A DNA stretch of 64,000 nucleotides, taken from the NCBI GenBank assembly GCA_027475525.1, contig JAMWFC010000034.1:62001-126000 (forward strand), in the 5' to 3' direction. Source of the stretch: Macrolepiota albuminosa. Taxonomy: Eukaryota > Basidiomycota > Agaricomycetes > Agaricales > Agaricaceae. The notes under the pieces were generated by a model. It worked only from the letters and a program-made list of their open reading frames with translations. It was not told the origin of the DNA and made no database searches. Numbering within the stretch: the first letter of the stretch is position 1; each line of letters starts with the position of its first letter. The position numbers and the translations under genes are program-made. Below, in pieces: positions 21,506 to 32,886 of the stretch.

Positions 21506-23161
21506 CCTTCAGAGTAAGCATTGCCAGGTATAGCTGTGTTTGAAAAATTGAGAAGGCACATTAGTAGCAGATGAATTGAAGTTTAATAGTGAGAAGTAGT
21601 ATGAACACCAGAAAGATCAGATTGTAGTAAAATAAATAGCTATGATCAGCATGCTTGAAAAGGCATGAGGCTGGAGTACTTACTAAATGTGTCTCACTGC
21701 ACTGTAAGACCTAAGACACAGTTACCTCAAGCATACAACCCTTTATATAGTCACACATAAAAATAGGTCTCTAAACAAATAAAAACTGATTCCTCCTCCT
21801 CCTCTTCTGACTGATAGAAAACAGGAAAAATGAATGAATAAGCCTCAGTATGTGTGTTGTTTTATTGAGAAGCAACTTTATTTCTGTACCTAGAAAACAG
21901 GAAAAATGAATGAATACTATATGTAATCTAATTAGAATCAGGTTGTGGTAAAGGACAAAGTAGAGAAGAGAAAAACTTACAGCCTCAGTATGCATGTTGT
22001 TTTATTAAGAAGCAACTGAGGCACAAGTAAAAGCTGTGACAACTTAAATACCAGTCTACACGTGATAAATGAAGAAGAGCAGACCCTAAAGTACAACAAG
22101 ATGCAGACAGTTCACCTCTGTCAATGTATTCCCTCCTCCCTTCAGTCATGTGACATGCACATGACCTTCCCGGACGCTTGCGCATACGATTTCCTGCCTC
22201 CGACCTTCAGTTGGCTCCTTCTTTGGCTTGAGTGCAGCATCCAGTCATGGGATCCCGTGCAAGAGTGCAAGGGCGACCAAATACATTCCATTTACCCGCA
22301 AACACACTGGCTGACTCCTCACTAAGACACCATCTCACCAACACCTTCTCTGCTCGTACCAATCCATCACCACTCGGGAGCCAGACGTAGACCCTTCACC
22401 GTTATTCATTGCTTGTCAAGAGTTCGAGTGCCATATGTATATACAGATTGTCAATCTCTTGCACGATCTAGGCTCCTATTCATGTAATTGAAAAAAAAAA
22501 ACACTCGAGCTATTTCCGCAGTATACGCCTGCCACTGACCTCTATTGGAAAGAGCTCCGCAGCTAGCTTGATCGAACTCAGTAATGGGAAGGTTCCTTAT
22601 TAACACTGCCGGCTAGATATCTTTGCCCAGAAGCCAATGATAAGCGAGATAAGATGATAGAGCATTCTCATGGCTGCGGCGGAGTCTTGTCTTTTTTTTT
22701 TTGATCAAATTTATTGTGCCGGGCCGGGCCTACAGCCATGTTGCACATGACTCCGTACGTTCAACTACCTAGTGCCTATGAGAGCTGGCGAATGCCGCAC
22801 CCCCCATACGGACGGAGTCTGTCGCCTACTTTCAGAGGAGTCAAATGAATGGCTAAGTTCACATATGTATCGCAGAAGACTCCAAAATTTTAGTTCTCCT
22901 TGAAAGGCGATTGTGCTGCGGATGGATCATAGGTCTACACAGCCTTTCACACCAGCGAAGCGCTGCGGAGATTCCGGCTCCAATTGATCGTAATACGTCA
23001 TTTCCATATTAGGAAAGGCACGAGATTTGTATATATGTCAGCTTGTTGCCAGCCTCGAAAAGTCAGTTGACGTTTTCCTGTCTCACTATCAATTGTTTAC
23101 AATACTTGTTCCCCACCTAGTTGACCAGGTTGCCTGAGGTTAACGCGTCCTCACCACACCA
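21506..23161. other. Gene-free region (repeat DNA, then promoter-proximal sequence)
   Basis: AT-rich repeat DNA to about 22030, including a dispersed phrase 'cctcagtatg(t/c)(g/a)tgttgtttta' near 21842 and 21982 and a 'gaaaacaggaaaaatgaatgaata' phrase near 21817 and 21893. From about 22060 composition becomes mixed and probably includes the promoter of the SUR7-like gene. No gene supported. Confidence 0.45.
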
Positions 23162-23895
23162 ATGGTTGCTTCTGCGGCGATCCCCGGCCTCTTCTTCTGT
23201 TTTGCTGCCGCGGTCCTCTTAGTCTTTGTAAGTCGTCTTCTACATTCCTGGATTGGATCTCATGCATTATCTCCTTAAACTCTATAAGGTCTCTGTGTCT
23301 GTTCCGACATGGAACGAGATATATTTTCTGAACGTTGGTGCAGGGGCAAATCAAATACGTTACGGAGTATTTGGATATACGGGAAGCAAGACTAGTATAG
23401 GATACAATTTTCTACCGGCAGGGTACGCTCGTTATAATTGTTTAGTATGAAAGTCTTCTGTAGCTAACTCGATCTAGGAGTAGTAACCTGAACACAAATG
23501 TAATACAAAACCTTACGAAAACCTTAATCCTTCATCCAATAGGTGCGCTATCTTCGCCGTTTGCTTAGCTGTTCAATAGTTCAATTGATTTAGCCGCTGG
23601 GTTATCTGGTATCGCGTTCCTTTTTGGTCTCTGTGGTGTCGCATATCATCGCATCGGAACCATTTTTATGTCACTTCTTGCTGGACTGGCTACCCTGGTC
23701 GTACTCGTCGCCTTCGTTCTCGACATGGTCTTGTTTGGTATTACTCGTAATCGTATGCGCGACGCAGGCTTTCCTGCCCAGTATGGTAATGCCAATTGGC
23801 TGACGCTTGGCGCACTTGCTGCGCTTTTGGTAGGGTTTTGCGCATCAGCATGTGGTGTGTTCGGACGCTACAGGAGACGAAAAAGTACCGTTTAA
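23162..23895 (+). CDS. SUR7/PalI-family four-span plasma-membrane protein
   Basis: Start MVASAAIPGLFFCFAAAVLL at 23162; stop TAA at 23893-23895. Exons about 23162-23227, 23289-23422, 23478-23542 and 23594-23895, with GT..AG introns. The first membrane span lies in the first exon (LFFCFAAAVLLVF) and is followed by an extracellular loop (VSVPTWNEIYFLNV, RYGVFGYTGS). TKTLILHPIAAGLSGIAFLF gives the second span, SLLAGLATLVVLVAFVLDMV the third and ANWLTLGALAALLVGF the fourth, before a basic end (GRYRRRKSTV). WNEIYFL and LFGITRNR fit the family. SUR7/PalI proteins act in membrane domain organisation and ambient-pH sensing; which role applies cannot be told from sequence. Appears intact. Confidence 0.88.
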
Positions 23896-25292
23896 GTGGA
23901 CTAATTTGTTTCGATCGAACTCTTGAACTGTTTTTACCATCTCCATGTATTTATCTCTTTTCTTTGATTCCACTTACGCCACGCCTGGTCATTGACGATA
24001 ACGGTAAGGGCCACGATCCACTCTGCCATTAATCAATGTACGATTTCTTACTCTAACTCATAGATAGTCATGATACAAACCATGTGCTACGACACTACTG
24101 TTCACTTCGACGATTTTAATACCAGACTATATACGAGGTTTTTCCTCGTGTGATACTGACAGTATGATGCTCTTCGCAAACTTCAAAGAGACAAGATAGT
24201 GAAACAGTTCAATTCCATGATTGATACTCACAGTGGTTGCCCCTCGCAAACTCCAGACTTGTCCTCATTAGGGTTTTGCATCTCTACAACGTGGTCCTTA
24301 AAAGGAACGAAGCGTCATTAAGGTCTTTGGAGCGTTGCTATTTGTGATGGGTGTTTGGCTGTTCATCAACTCACGCGTTTAAATTCTTGGTAAGTATACA
24401 TACTTGTCAACCGTTCATCTTCATCAACTTTGAGAACATTTGTGCATCTGTCGAAAAGGACATGTATAACTGTGCTCGTAAAGCTGACAATCAATCAATC
24501 TGTTTCATTAAAATTGGGTCATCCGAATTCGATATCTCGCCACTATACAATATCTCAAGTGAGATGATGTATTCACCCTGTCATGGTCTGGCATTTGGAG
24601 TAGCATTTTTTATTTCATGTCACAAGGCCAAACCGAATTTGCACGTTCGAGCATGTTGTGGTCAAGCGCCGACCTGTTGCGAAAGACGAGGTTGGTCCAC
24701 GACTCTTGCCAATATCGGTACTGGACCTTCTAACCGCTATCAACTCATCAAATTGTTCAACTTTGATTCTAATGGCCTTGTTATCTGTCAGCGGAGCATT
24801 GATAGCGTAAACAGCCGCGAAGTGTTCTTCACTGTTAAAGGAATCTTTTTTCTGATGCACATCTTCACATGAACTGGCTTCTAGTGACAAGTATAATAAT
24901 AGTCGTGAATCACCGGTGGTCGCGGATTGTAGACTTGTGCCCATAACTAAGGTGCGCTTCTTCCGGCCTTTCCCAGTTGAAAGGAGCTGACCAGAAAACA
25001 GAAGCTTTAGTGGCAAAGTCTAGAGTGCTTAACGAGGAAAGTATCTGCTACAATTTACCATTGATGCAGTCTACTGATAAGAATAGGCCATATTATACAC
25101 AACGCGATGTTTGGTAGGTGCTGTGTTATCATCTTGACCAATCGCCTGTTTTAGACGCCACATTAACAGTATTGGCAAATCAGATCACGGCATCTTCGAT
25201 GAGTCCTTGTGTCGTAACTGCCGTACAAACTCCATAAAAGAGCTGGAGCCCATCACTGTTCTCGTTTCTGCTATTCCTCCAGGATTGATAAC
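23896..25292. other. Gene-free or unrecognised region
   Basis: About 1.4 kb. The best open frame is 133 codons on the minus strand (25016-24615, with AIRIKVEQFDELIAVRRSST); I recognise no family and cannot show introns, so I do not call it a gene. A small hairpin CGAGGTTTTTCCTCG lies near 24133. Confidence 0.4.
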
Positions 25293-26524
25293 ATGGCTCC
25301 CTTTACTACGAAGGAAATTAATGAATCCTACTTCAATGCACTCGTTTTCTACGCTTTGTTGCGAGGTATGAACAGACAAGCAGACCTTTGAATCGCCGCA
25401 GTGGCTGACGTTAAATCCAGGAATTCACTTCGTTGTGTACCTTCTTGCTCTCAGCAAAATATGTGTGTTGTTGTGCTTAACACTGTCTTTCACTCTCTCC
25501 TCAGACTTAGCTGGTAGGGGCGGGCCCAAAGCTCGGAACGCAGCCACGAGTGGGCATGACTGTTGTCATAACTATATTATTTACTCTAGCAACTGCTGAT
25601 TTTGGTTCCTTCTGGGCGTATGTTCGGAGTGCATTCATCGCTCACGACGAGACTGCAGAGTCAACTGCTGATGCTTTAAATTCGTATCCCACCTGGTTCA
25701 CCGCCATGCTGTCGTACTCCGACGCCAACGCCGTGCTCGCAGATGGTGTCATCGTAAGAAGGATTTACCTGATATATTCCATTCATATTTACCATGTGTA
25801 GATCTGGCGCACTTGGGTCATTTGGCGCAGAAACTGGTTTATTACTGTGCTTCCCATCATAACGACTCTGCTAACGATAGGTGGGTCAGCAACATCTGAT
25901 AATCTCGTCCCTCTAAAAATGCACTCCAGCCTTCTCAATCATTGCCATCTTCCAAGTTGTCACTAACACTACATTTGGTGTCCTCGGAGTGGACTATGCA
26001 ACGGCTCTCTATATTACGACACTGTTTACAACCATCTTTTGTACTTGCGCCATTGTATACCGCGTGGTTTCGATCGGCGGTTTCCGTTCCTACAGCAGCA
26101 TCCTCGAGATTTTAATTGAATCGGCAGTGTTATATTGTGTCGCAACAATTTATGCTCTTGTTGCAAACATTGTGAGCGGACCTGCAGCCGAATATGCCTC
26201 TGCGTTCTGGGGCGCATGCGTTGTAAGTTTGATGCGAATCTAAGAACGTGTAGCCTGATATATGTTATCGTGCAGGGGATTGCGCCAACGATCGTTGTGG
26301 CGCGTGTGGCGGCAGGACACGCTGCGCCCAAGTCAAAATGGCCGTGGGATACCGAAACTAATACCGAAACTGGCGTCCGGTCAAACCAAGGACCGTTGGT
26401 GTCTTTTCCTCGTTTCTTGCATGCATCACGCGATATCTCAATGCCCACTAATGAGACTTTGACCAGAACGTACCATGACCACGAGAATTTGAGTGGTGAT
26501 GTCAAGCCAAAGGAGGTCGTTTAG
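25293..26524 (+). CDS. Multi-pass (about seven-span) fungal membrane protein of unknown function
   Basis: Start MAPFTTKEINESYFNALVFY at 25293; stop TAG at 26522-26524. Exons: about 25293-25365; 25421 to about 25460; a third beginning near 25510 (phase uncertain) with MTVVITILFTLATADFGSFW; then after an intron IWRTWVIWRRNWFITVLPII; then AFSIIAIFQVVTNTTFGVLG through a span-rich part (ALYITTLFTTIFCTCAIVYR, ILIESAVLYCVATIYALVAN); then after a GTAAGT..GTGCAG intron GIAPTIVVARVAAGHA and a hydrophilic tail (PWDTETNTETGV, DVKPKEVV). The layout, with loops carrying RRNW-type motifs and a soluble tail, is that of a large basidiomycete family of seven-span proteins with no proven role. The join between the second and third exon is the weak point. 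Confidence 0.75.
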
Positions 26525-26816
26525 AGCATATGTGTCTGATATCAAGTATTTATATCTATGCTGAATGCAAGTTACTATACTATCGTTAACTTCTCTTTCT
26601 TTCTGTACGTCCTGCTTGTGATTTGAGGCTACGGGCAAATATGGACACTATCCCACCTAGTAATATTTTCTGGAATGGTTAAAACTTTTCTTTTCAATTC
26701 ATCGTATGTCTGAATATCGGAAGTGTGAGCCGTAATTACTATGTCATGGCAAGGAGTTCTCTCTTTGTCCATGTCACTTCCTCCTTTCTTCAGGGTTCGT
26801 GGGGGAAGAACTATAG

Positions 26817-27987
26817 CACTGCTGGCAGTGAAACCTGTTTCCTCGAGAAAAAGAGACAGGAATGCTGTCATGCTACTTCACTGTTTTTTTCCTGGCAATT
26901 TCTTACCACAAGAGTTAGAAAAATTTATACCTTTTTATAAATTGTTTCTGAAATGAAAATCATATTTATTTACCATGATATTGCATGCAGAAATAGTATG
27001 GAAATCTTTAATAAATTTCATTGCATGTTTATTCATAAAGAAAATCATCTTAGGCTTCTCAACAGATATGAAAAGCTATTATATATTTTTGAAAGTTGAC
27101 TAATGGCAACTAGTTGTGTTTCTTTAAGAAATGGAAAAGGAAACCTGTTATGCTATTCTCAACATGCTAATTTCTAATGGAAAAAGCCTTCAAACAAAGG
27201 AATTTTCTCTTTTTCTATAGTAAAAGGCTGGCTAAAAACAAACAACAGGTTTTTTAATGGTCTTTCCATTAGAAACAAATTCTGGCCACAGTAGTGAGCT
27301 TTCAATTCCTCTTTACTAGAGAAAAAAAGATAAATTTTCCAAAAAAAAAAGTGAAAAAAATGCATAATAGCTTTTAAGGCCTATTGAGAAGTTTAATATG
27401 ATTTGGCTTTCTGAAATAAACATAGAATTTTTTTTGAAGATTTTCATGCTATTTCTGCCAGTGATATAATAGTAAATAAATATGATTTTCATTTCAAAAA
27501 CAGCTCAGAAAAAGTGTTGAGGATAGACTCAAGTACAACATTGTTTTTATTCTTTCTTTCCTTACATTACACCATGTTATGCCACCACGGACAACATCTG
27601 TGTTTTCTAATCTTTGCAGAAACTTTATTTTTTTTGTACAAATATAGATCATACACAAATTTACTTACTCTCAGTGTCTCACCATTGTGTCAACCCTGAG
27701 GGTATGTTGTATAAATCACTTACTTACTCAAAACTCATTTACTTACACTGTCCTGTAAATTAACCACTCTTTGTTCTTTTACAGGTACATAAATATACTT
27801 AGTGTCTCACCATTATGTTGACTCTGAGGATTAACCACTCTTCATTGTTCTACAAAAAGGTATAAATTTTTCTAACTCTTGTAGTAAGAAATTGCTTACA
27901 TATCTCCTAGAAAAAACAACATGGAAGTAGCATGACAGCTTTCCTTGACTTTTTATCTAGAGGAAACAGGTTTTGCTGTCAGCAGTG
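26817..27987. mobile_element. CACTG-ended foldback element, copy 1 (CACTA-like MITE)
   Basis: Starts CACTGCTGGCAGTGAAACCT and ends as the reverse complement (...CAGCAGTG), the same termini as the element at 43194-44056. Both arms share 'cctgtttcct', 'gcaatttcttac', 'acaagagttagaaaaattta' in inverted order. The right arm is split by about 340 bp of unrelated sequence (about 27500-27840). Flanks are TAG on the left and TAT on the right, so the 3-bp target duplication is not exact. No transposase ORF, so non-autonomous. Confidence 0.7.
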
Positions 27988-28384
27988 TATGCAGGCACCA
28001 ATTGTTGTGATATAGCATATAAATTACTATAAGCATGCCACCACTCATTACAATATCACACACTTTACATTTTCTTTGTTACTATGGCTATCCCTCTGAA
28101 CAATGGACACAGAAATATATATACCACATACATACTGTTGAGCAACATCAGTTGATTCTATTACAGACTGAGGGTGAGGAACAGGAATAGGTTTCATGAT
28201 AGTGGTTGAAGGTCAAGATGTAGTTCAACTAGCATGAACTACTCCCAAGTATATCTAAACATGGTCACATGACTTTGTTTATATTCCCACATGCAACTTA
28301 CTCTTTATTTCTGAGTAAAATAGAGATAAACCTGAAAAATTAGAGATGCTCAAAAAGCTGTCCTGATGAGTGAATATTTTAAAA

Positions 28385-29890
28385 TGGCTATTTCTAGGAC
28401 CCCTGAAAACCCTGTAGGGCCTCTGATTTTTTTTCAGGTAAAAATTGAGAAATTTTGGACCAAATGCAACAGGTCTATTAAGATAAAAATGCCCAAAATC
28501 ACGTCAAAATGTGTGAGGAATTGTTTAGGTAAAAAGTAGCCTCCAGCGCTGAAGCAAGATGTCCGTCCCAGTAAAATTGGTCCGGTCCTGTCCGGTCTCG
28601 CCAAAAAAATTTGAAGTTCAAGCTAGACGGAGCTGATGGTAAGGGTCAGGGAAGGGTCAACAAGATTGAAAAGACTTCATTATGCTCCTACACTGTAGTA
28701 GACTGTAGTTCTAACTTGGCAATCTCAATTTCAAATGTGCAACTTAAATATGTTTTCAATGATCCACAATCAAATTCAAGTGGCAATAACACAGAATAAC
28801 ACACCAAGTCTTTAGTGTTGAAATTTATTCTATCCCTGTAAATGCAACCACTCAATACTCTAGAGGTCTTTGACCTTGCTGACGAAGCTTCTTTTGACCT
28901 CCAGACATGGATTGGAGTTGGAAAGCCCTACCCTAAACCAGGCAAAGTACTGTTTGGTCTTCACAAGTACTGTGAATTGTGCCTTGCTGTTTCAAATGAT
29001 TTCAAAGAGTCTCACTATCCTTCAAAGTCGCTGGGAGTCAAAAACTTTCTCAAATTTTAGTTTTCACCTTTGACACACGGTCTCGTTAGTCTAAATCCCA
29101 AAAAATACTTCAGTCCTTCATCTCCAAAATCGGTGTTGCCATTACAAGTCACTGAAGAGAGCAGCGGTTACGGTTTTTATTTGAATTCTAAACAGGAGAT
29201 TGTTCTTGGTAAAGGCATGTCAAATCTCTTGAACTAGGTATATATATACCTTGCTGACTTCTAAGCAGTTCTCGCAATATATTCAAAGCCTCCTAGCAAA
29301 GGTGGCCAACACGGTTTTGTCACGGACTCATCAAATATCTGTGCCATTTTGAATATCGCTATTCAAGTCTTCGAGCATCAACTTGGATCACAATTTTGTG
29401 CATTATCAACATCTCAACCACTTCTTGTCAATCGTTATGATCTCATTCCTTCATCCGCCTTTCTTTACATGCTCTGTGATAAATCAACTGGAACTGATGC
29501 TTGCTGGAAGATTTCAGCAACCAATTGGTCATTCTTTAAGCAACTCAAAGTCAGTAAAGAGAAAATTGTCGTGGCTGTTGTAGCATTGCACAGTGGCCAA
29601 GATTAATATGACTATTCTGCAGCATATCTTGTGGTCCTAGTGGATATCTTACTTTTTTTTGCGTGTCTGAAGAGCGCGGAGATGATTTTTTGCATTGTCA
29701 GTTAAAAAAAATACATTTTTTCATATGCGTGATTATGATTAAGGTAAAAATTGGGGTCCCAAGATGGCTGATGTTTTTATTAAGGTAAGAACTGGCCAAA
29801 ATGGTTGTAAAAAACCCTGATTTTGGTTGATTTTGGATCAGGCATCTAAGAGGGTTTTCAGGGGTCCTCAATTTCTCCATCAGTTTTGAT
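28385..29890. mobile_element. TIR-flanked element enclosing a decayed ORF
   Basis: An inverted pair with the core GGACCCCTGAAAACCCT lies at about 28397 (plus) and about 29870 (as its complement), with further weaker inverted similarity inside. Between them is coding-like sequence (28559-29606). It is probably a DNA transposon or captured gene whose ends lie near the listed limits; exact termini and target duplication were not resolved. Confidence 0.45.
28559..29606 (+). pseudogene. Decayed multi-exon gene of unknown family
   Basis: Begins MSVPVKLVRSCPVSPKKFEV and continues in pieces: GRVNKIEKTSLCSYTVVDCS, LEVFDLADEASFDLQTWIGV and LHKYCELCLAVSNDF (28842-29060), then SKPPSKGGQHGFVTDSSNIC, FCALSTSQPLLVNRYDLIPS and WSFFKQLKVSKEKIVVAVVA to TAA at 29606. 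Several frame changes and stops lie between the pieces; some could be introns (for example around 29210-29280). I do not recognise the family. The inverted repeats on either side suggest a transposon gene or cargo. Confidence 0.35.
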
Positions 29891-31155
29891 CTCAATTACA
29901 TAAGCCTAGGTTTATTTTGTAGTGACAATGCCATAGTATTTTACATGATTTACTGAGGATTTTGAGTACTTCCCATCCTTCATGCCAATGCCATCTTTCA
30001 AAAAGTATGAAACATTGGGACAGTTTTTTGCCACTGTATATTACATGTCATTGCTCAATATTTGTTTGAAATTTATTTTTTACAGTTACAACATTGTCAT
30101 TGCCCTTGTTCTTCAAATACCAGCTCTCTTGATCCAACAATGTGCCCATTCTCAGCACATCCAAATGACTACTTGGTCTGTTCTATCCTCTTTTGGCTTC
30201 TAGCAGTCAGCCTTGATGAGTCATATGCATGGATCTTACTTAGCATTGATTATTGTTAGTCATACTCCATTACATACTGGGGCCTGATTAGTTAAGCAGT
30301 ATTAGCAATAGTACAGCCACCAATGTAGTATATAAAAGCAGCCTGTGGATAGAATATCTCCAGGCTAAACAATAGCAGTGTTCTTCTGGCCTATACACCA
30401 AATCTACTGTAAGCTGTCTAGTGACATCTAACTGCTCAGTTAGCCTTGCCAATCTCTTGCTCAACTCTTACTTGCCTTTATGCCTGCTCAACTCCTGCTT
30501 GTTACTGGTGCTTGCTGGCTTTGTGGAAGAAGTTCTGCAGATGTTAAGTGTTCTCCTTACAGCAATGATTTTCAGTGCCTCTTTGTGACTTGCATATCTG
30601 TAAGCAGCTTCTCTTATCATCAGTACAAAACCATGTTTCAGCTGCTTTTAAAGCATGCTGTGTTGCTGGAGTTGAAGGGATATGTAGTGCTATGCACTTT
30701 CCTGATAATTTGCCAAGAATGTCATCAATTTGTCACTCTACATAAGTTCATTCAGAATATTCATCTAGTATTTTTCATACTATTTTGTTTTAGAAATACT
30801 CTTTGGGAAGGTCCACATAGTTTATGCAGGCTTTGAGTTCAATTCACAGTCCTTTATGATGTTGTCATGAAGAATGGCCCATCTAAGAAGTTTATTTTTC
30901 TAAGTGAGCTGATGTACCCAGATGTTGATATTTTGCTTGGCACATGAACCTCTAGTACAACATTCTTTTGGAAGATAGAGAATAGGAATAGTGGCATGAA
31001 AAACACATAGCTTCAGATATGCAACCATCATTTATGTTCAAATATTCCTGTATACTTACAATACATAGCTTAAACAATCATTCCAAATGTTTGGTCATTT
31101 TGTAAAGACTAGGTTATATAGTAATGACCACCAGGCAATAAAATCCAAGATATAT
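29891..31155. other. AT-rich repeat DNA without a gene
   Basis: Contains a TATA-like 'tatataaaagc' near 30330 followed by pyrimidine-rich sequence, which may be part of an old LTR, and a frame at 30480-30836 with no recognisable domain. Nothing firm. Confidence 0.4.
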
Positions 31156-31322
31156 TATTGGGGATAAAATTGTGAGCATGTCATAGACATGTGATTAATG
31201 TAGATATTGAGGAAATGGACCACACATATACCTCAATTGTTGTTACACTGACTAAGGTATGTTAACTAGTTATATTCCATTAGTGTGATACACTGACAGT
31301 ATACCATAGTCTGTATCAAACA
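31156..31322 (+). mobile_element. 5' LTR of the Ty1/copia element
   Basis: 167 bp starting TATTGGGGATAAAATTGTGA and ending CTGTATCAAACA, nearly the same as 37782-37948. It is followed at once by GGTTATGGGCCCC, a plausible initiator-tRNA-type primer-binding site (31321-31335). The left flank TATAT (31151-31155) matches TATAT at 38000-38004. Confidence 0.85.
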
Positions 31323-31405
31323 GGTTATGGGCCCCAAGCCACTCAGTATGGTAAACAACTTACCAAAGAACTGAGAAATGAAATCAAAACTGAAATACAA
31401 ACACA

Positions 31406-32230
31406 ATGTCTCAGAACCCACCTCTTTTTCTACTTCCCACAAAAGAAAAGTTCAATGGCACAAACTGGATTAGTTTTAAGACTGTGATCACCAAAGCAGC
31501 ATAAGGACAGGGATTGTTAGGATAGCTGGACAATACAATATTGAATCCAGAGCAGAATATAAGGAAAAAAGAGAACAATCTAAGAAAAACAGAAATGAGA
31601 TGGTGGAGAGCACCCAATCCTACATTCAAAGAATGGAACCAACACAATGCATATGTGCAAAGCATGATCACTTTAAATATCATAAATTTGATAGGAGCAG
31701 GAGTAGACATGAGAGGTTCAGCAGCCAATGCATGGAACTCACTTATGGTCAGACATAATATGAGGTCTAATTTGGAATTAATACATGCCAAAGAGGAACT
31801 GAATGTGATCAAATATATGGATAGATCCAATATTGAAGCTCACTTCCAAGCAATGCATACAGCATGGGCAAAGGCAAATAACCAGGGGGCAGGGATCAAC
31901 AACAAACAATTCCAAGCATATATTATAAAGTCAATGCCAAGCTCTTGAGCAGTGGTAACAGGAACATTGATGACCAAAGAGATGTCAGCAAAAGTTATAT
32001 CACAACTCATGACCCACACTTTATTACTGCACAGCCCAAATGCAGTGGCACCAACAAAGTCAATTTAAGTGCTATCAATGCAGACTAGATAGCATGGAAA
32101 TGAGAACAAGCTGACATGTGAAAATTGCAAGTGTGTAGAGCATACCAAAGACAAGTGCTTTAGAAAGGGTGAGGGAATGGAGGGGCAATTTTTCAACTAG
32201 TGGAAGAAAAGCAGCAAGAATGTGCAGAGT
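31406..32230 (+). pseudogene. copia Gag with zinc knuckle
   Basis: ATG at 31406 (MSQNPPLFLLPTKEKFNGTN), several stops, then a long piece with WNQHNAYVQSMITLNIINLI, SAANAWNSLMVRHNMRSNLE and QAMHTAWAKANNQGAGINNK. This is the usual copia Gag helical core that builds the virus-like particle. A CX2CX4HX4C knuckle (CENCKCVEHTKDKC, about 32115-32160) would bind element RNA. At least four stops interrupt it. Confidence 0.8.
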
Positions 32231-32880
32231 ATCCTAGCACTGACAAATAATATGTCAACTACTACAGCAGATACCAGTACTCTGCAAGCTAATGCCATAG
32301 TAGTGTCAGCAAACAATGTGAACAATACACAATGCTTAGCTTTCATAGCAAAAGCTGTAACAGAACCAAGTATGACCCACAATATCACCAGGTATGCTGA
32401 TTCAGCAGCAAGCCATCACTTCTTTACAGACAAGATGGACTTTATAATGTATGATATACCATCAAGTGGAGACATGACAAGATTGATAGCAAAAGGAGGT
32501 GAGTTTAAGATATATGGATGCAGGAGAGTGCAGAAATGGGTTCAACACAAAAGCAAGATTATGGAACTCATGTTTGAAAACATGTTGCATGCCTCAGTCT
32601 TGATGCACAATTTAATATTGGTGGAATTGTTGGTACAGAAGAGTATTAGAATGGAAATCAATGGAAAGAGGCAACACTTTTTGCAGCAGATAAAAACCAT
32701 TCTTATATTGTTCAATTAACGACACAATGTTTATAGTCAAGTTTATTGCACCACCACCAATGACTATGGCAATGAGATTGTTGCATCATCCCATGGACTT
32801 TGAAATGTGGCATCAACAACTTGGTCACATTGGAGAAAGCATACTGCATAGAATGGTATGAAAAGAAATGGTTGATGGAC
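32231..32880 (+). pseudogene. copia protease and GAG-pre-integrase part
   Basis: The protease site is YADSAASHHFFTDKMDF (about 32392-32445), the D-S-A/G triad form of copia aspartic proteases that cut Gag-Pol. HQQLGHIGESILHRMV (about 32807-32855) is the His-containing pre-integrase zinc module. Stops and a frame change occur near 32717 and 32860. The frame reaches MVDGL and is cut by the Tc1 element at the TA at 32885-32886. Confidence 0.8.
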
Positions 32881-32886
32881 TGGATA

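Noticed and set aside
21815..22015. Another apparent ~77-bp duplication near 21815
   Set aside because: The offset is 76 bp and only about 28 bases match, so it is an ordinary dispersed repeat and was not counted with the 77-bp set.
24351..25016. ORFs on both strands (24351-24872 plus, 24615-25016 minus)
   Set aside because: They overlap each other, lack intron signals or recognisable domains, and neither has a clear start context.
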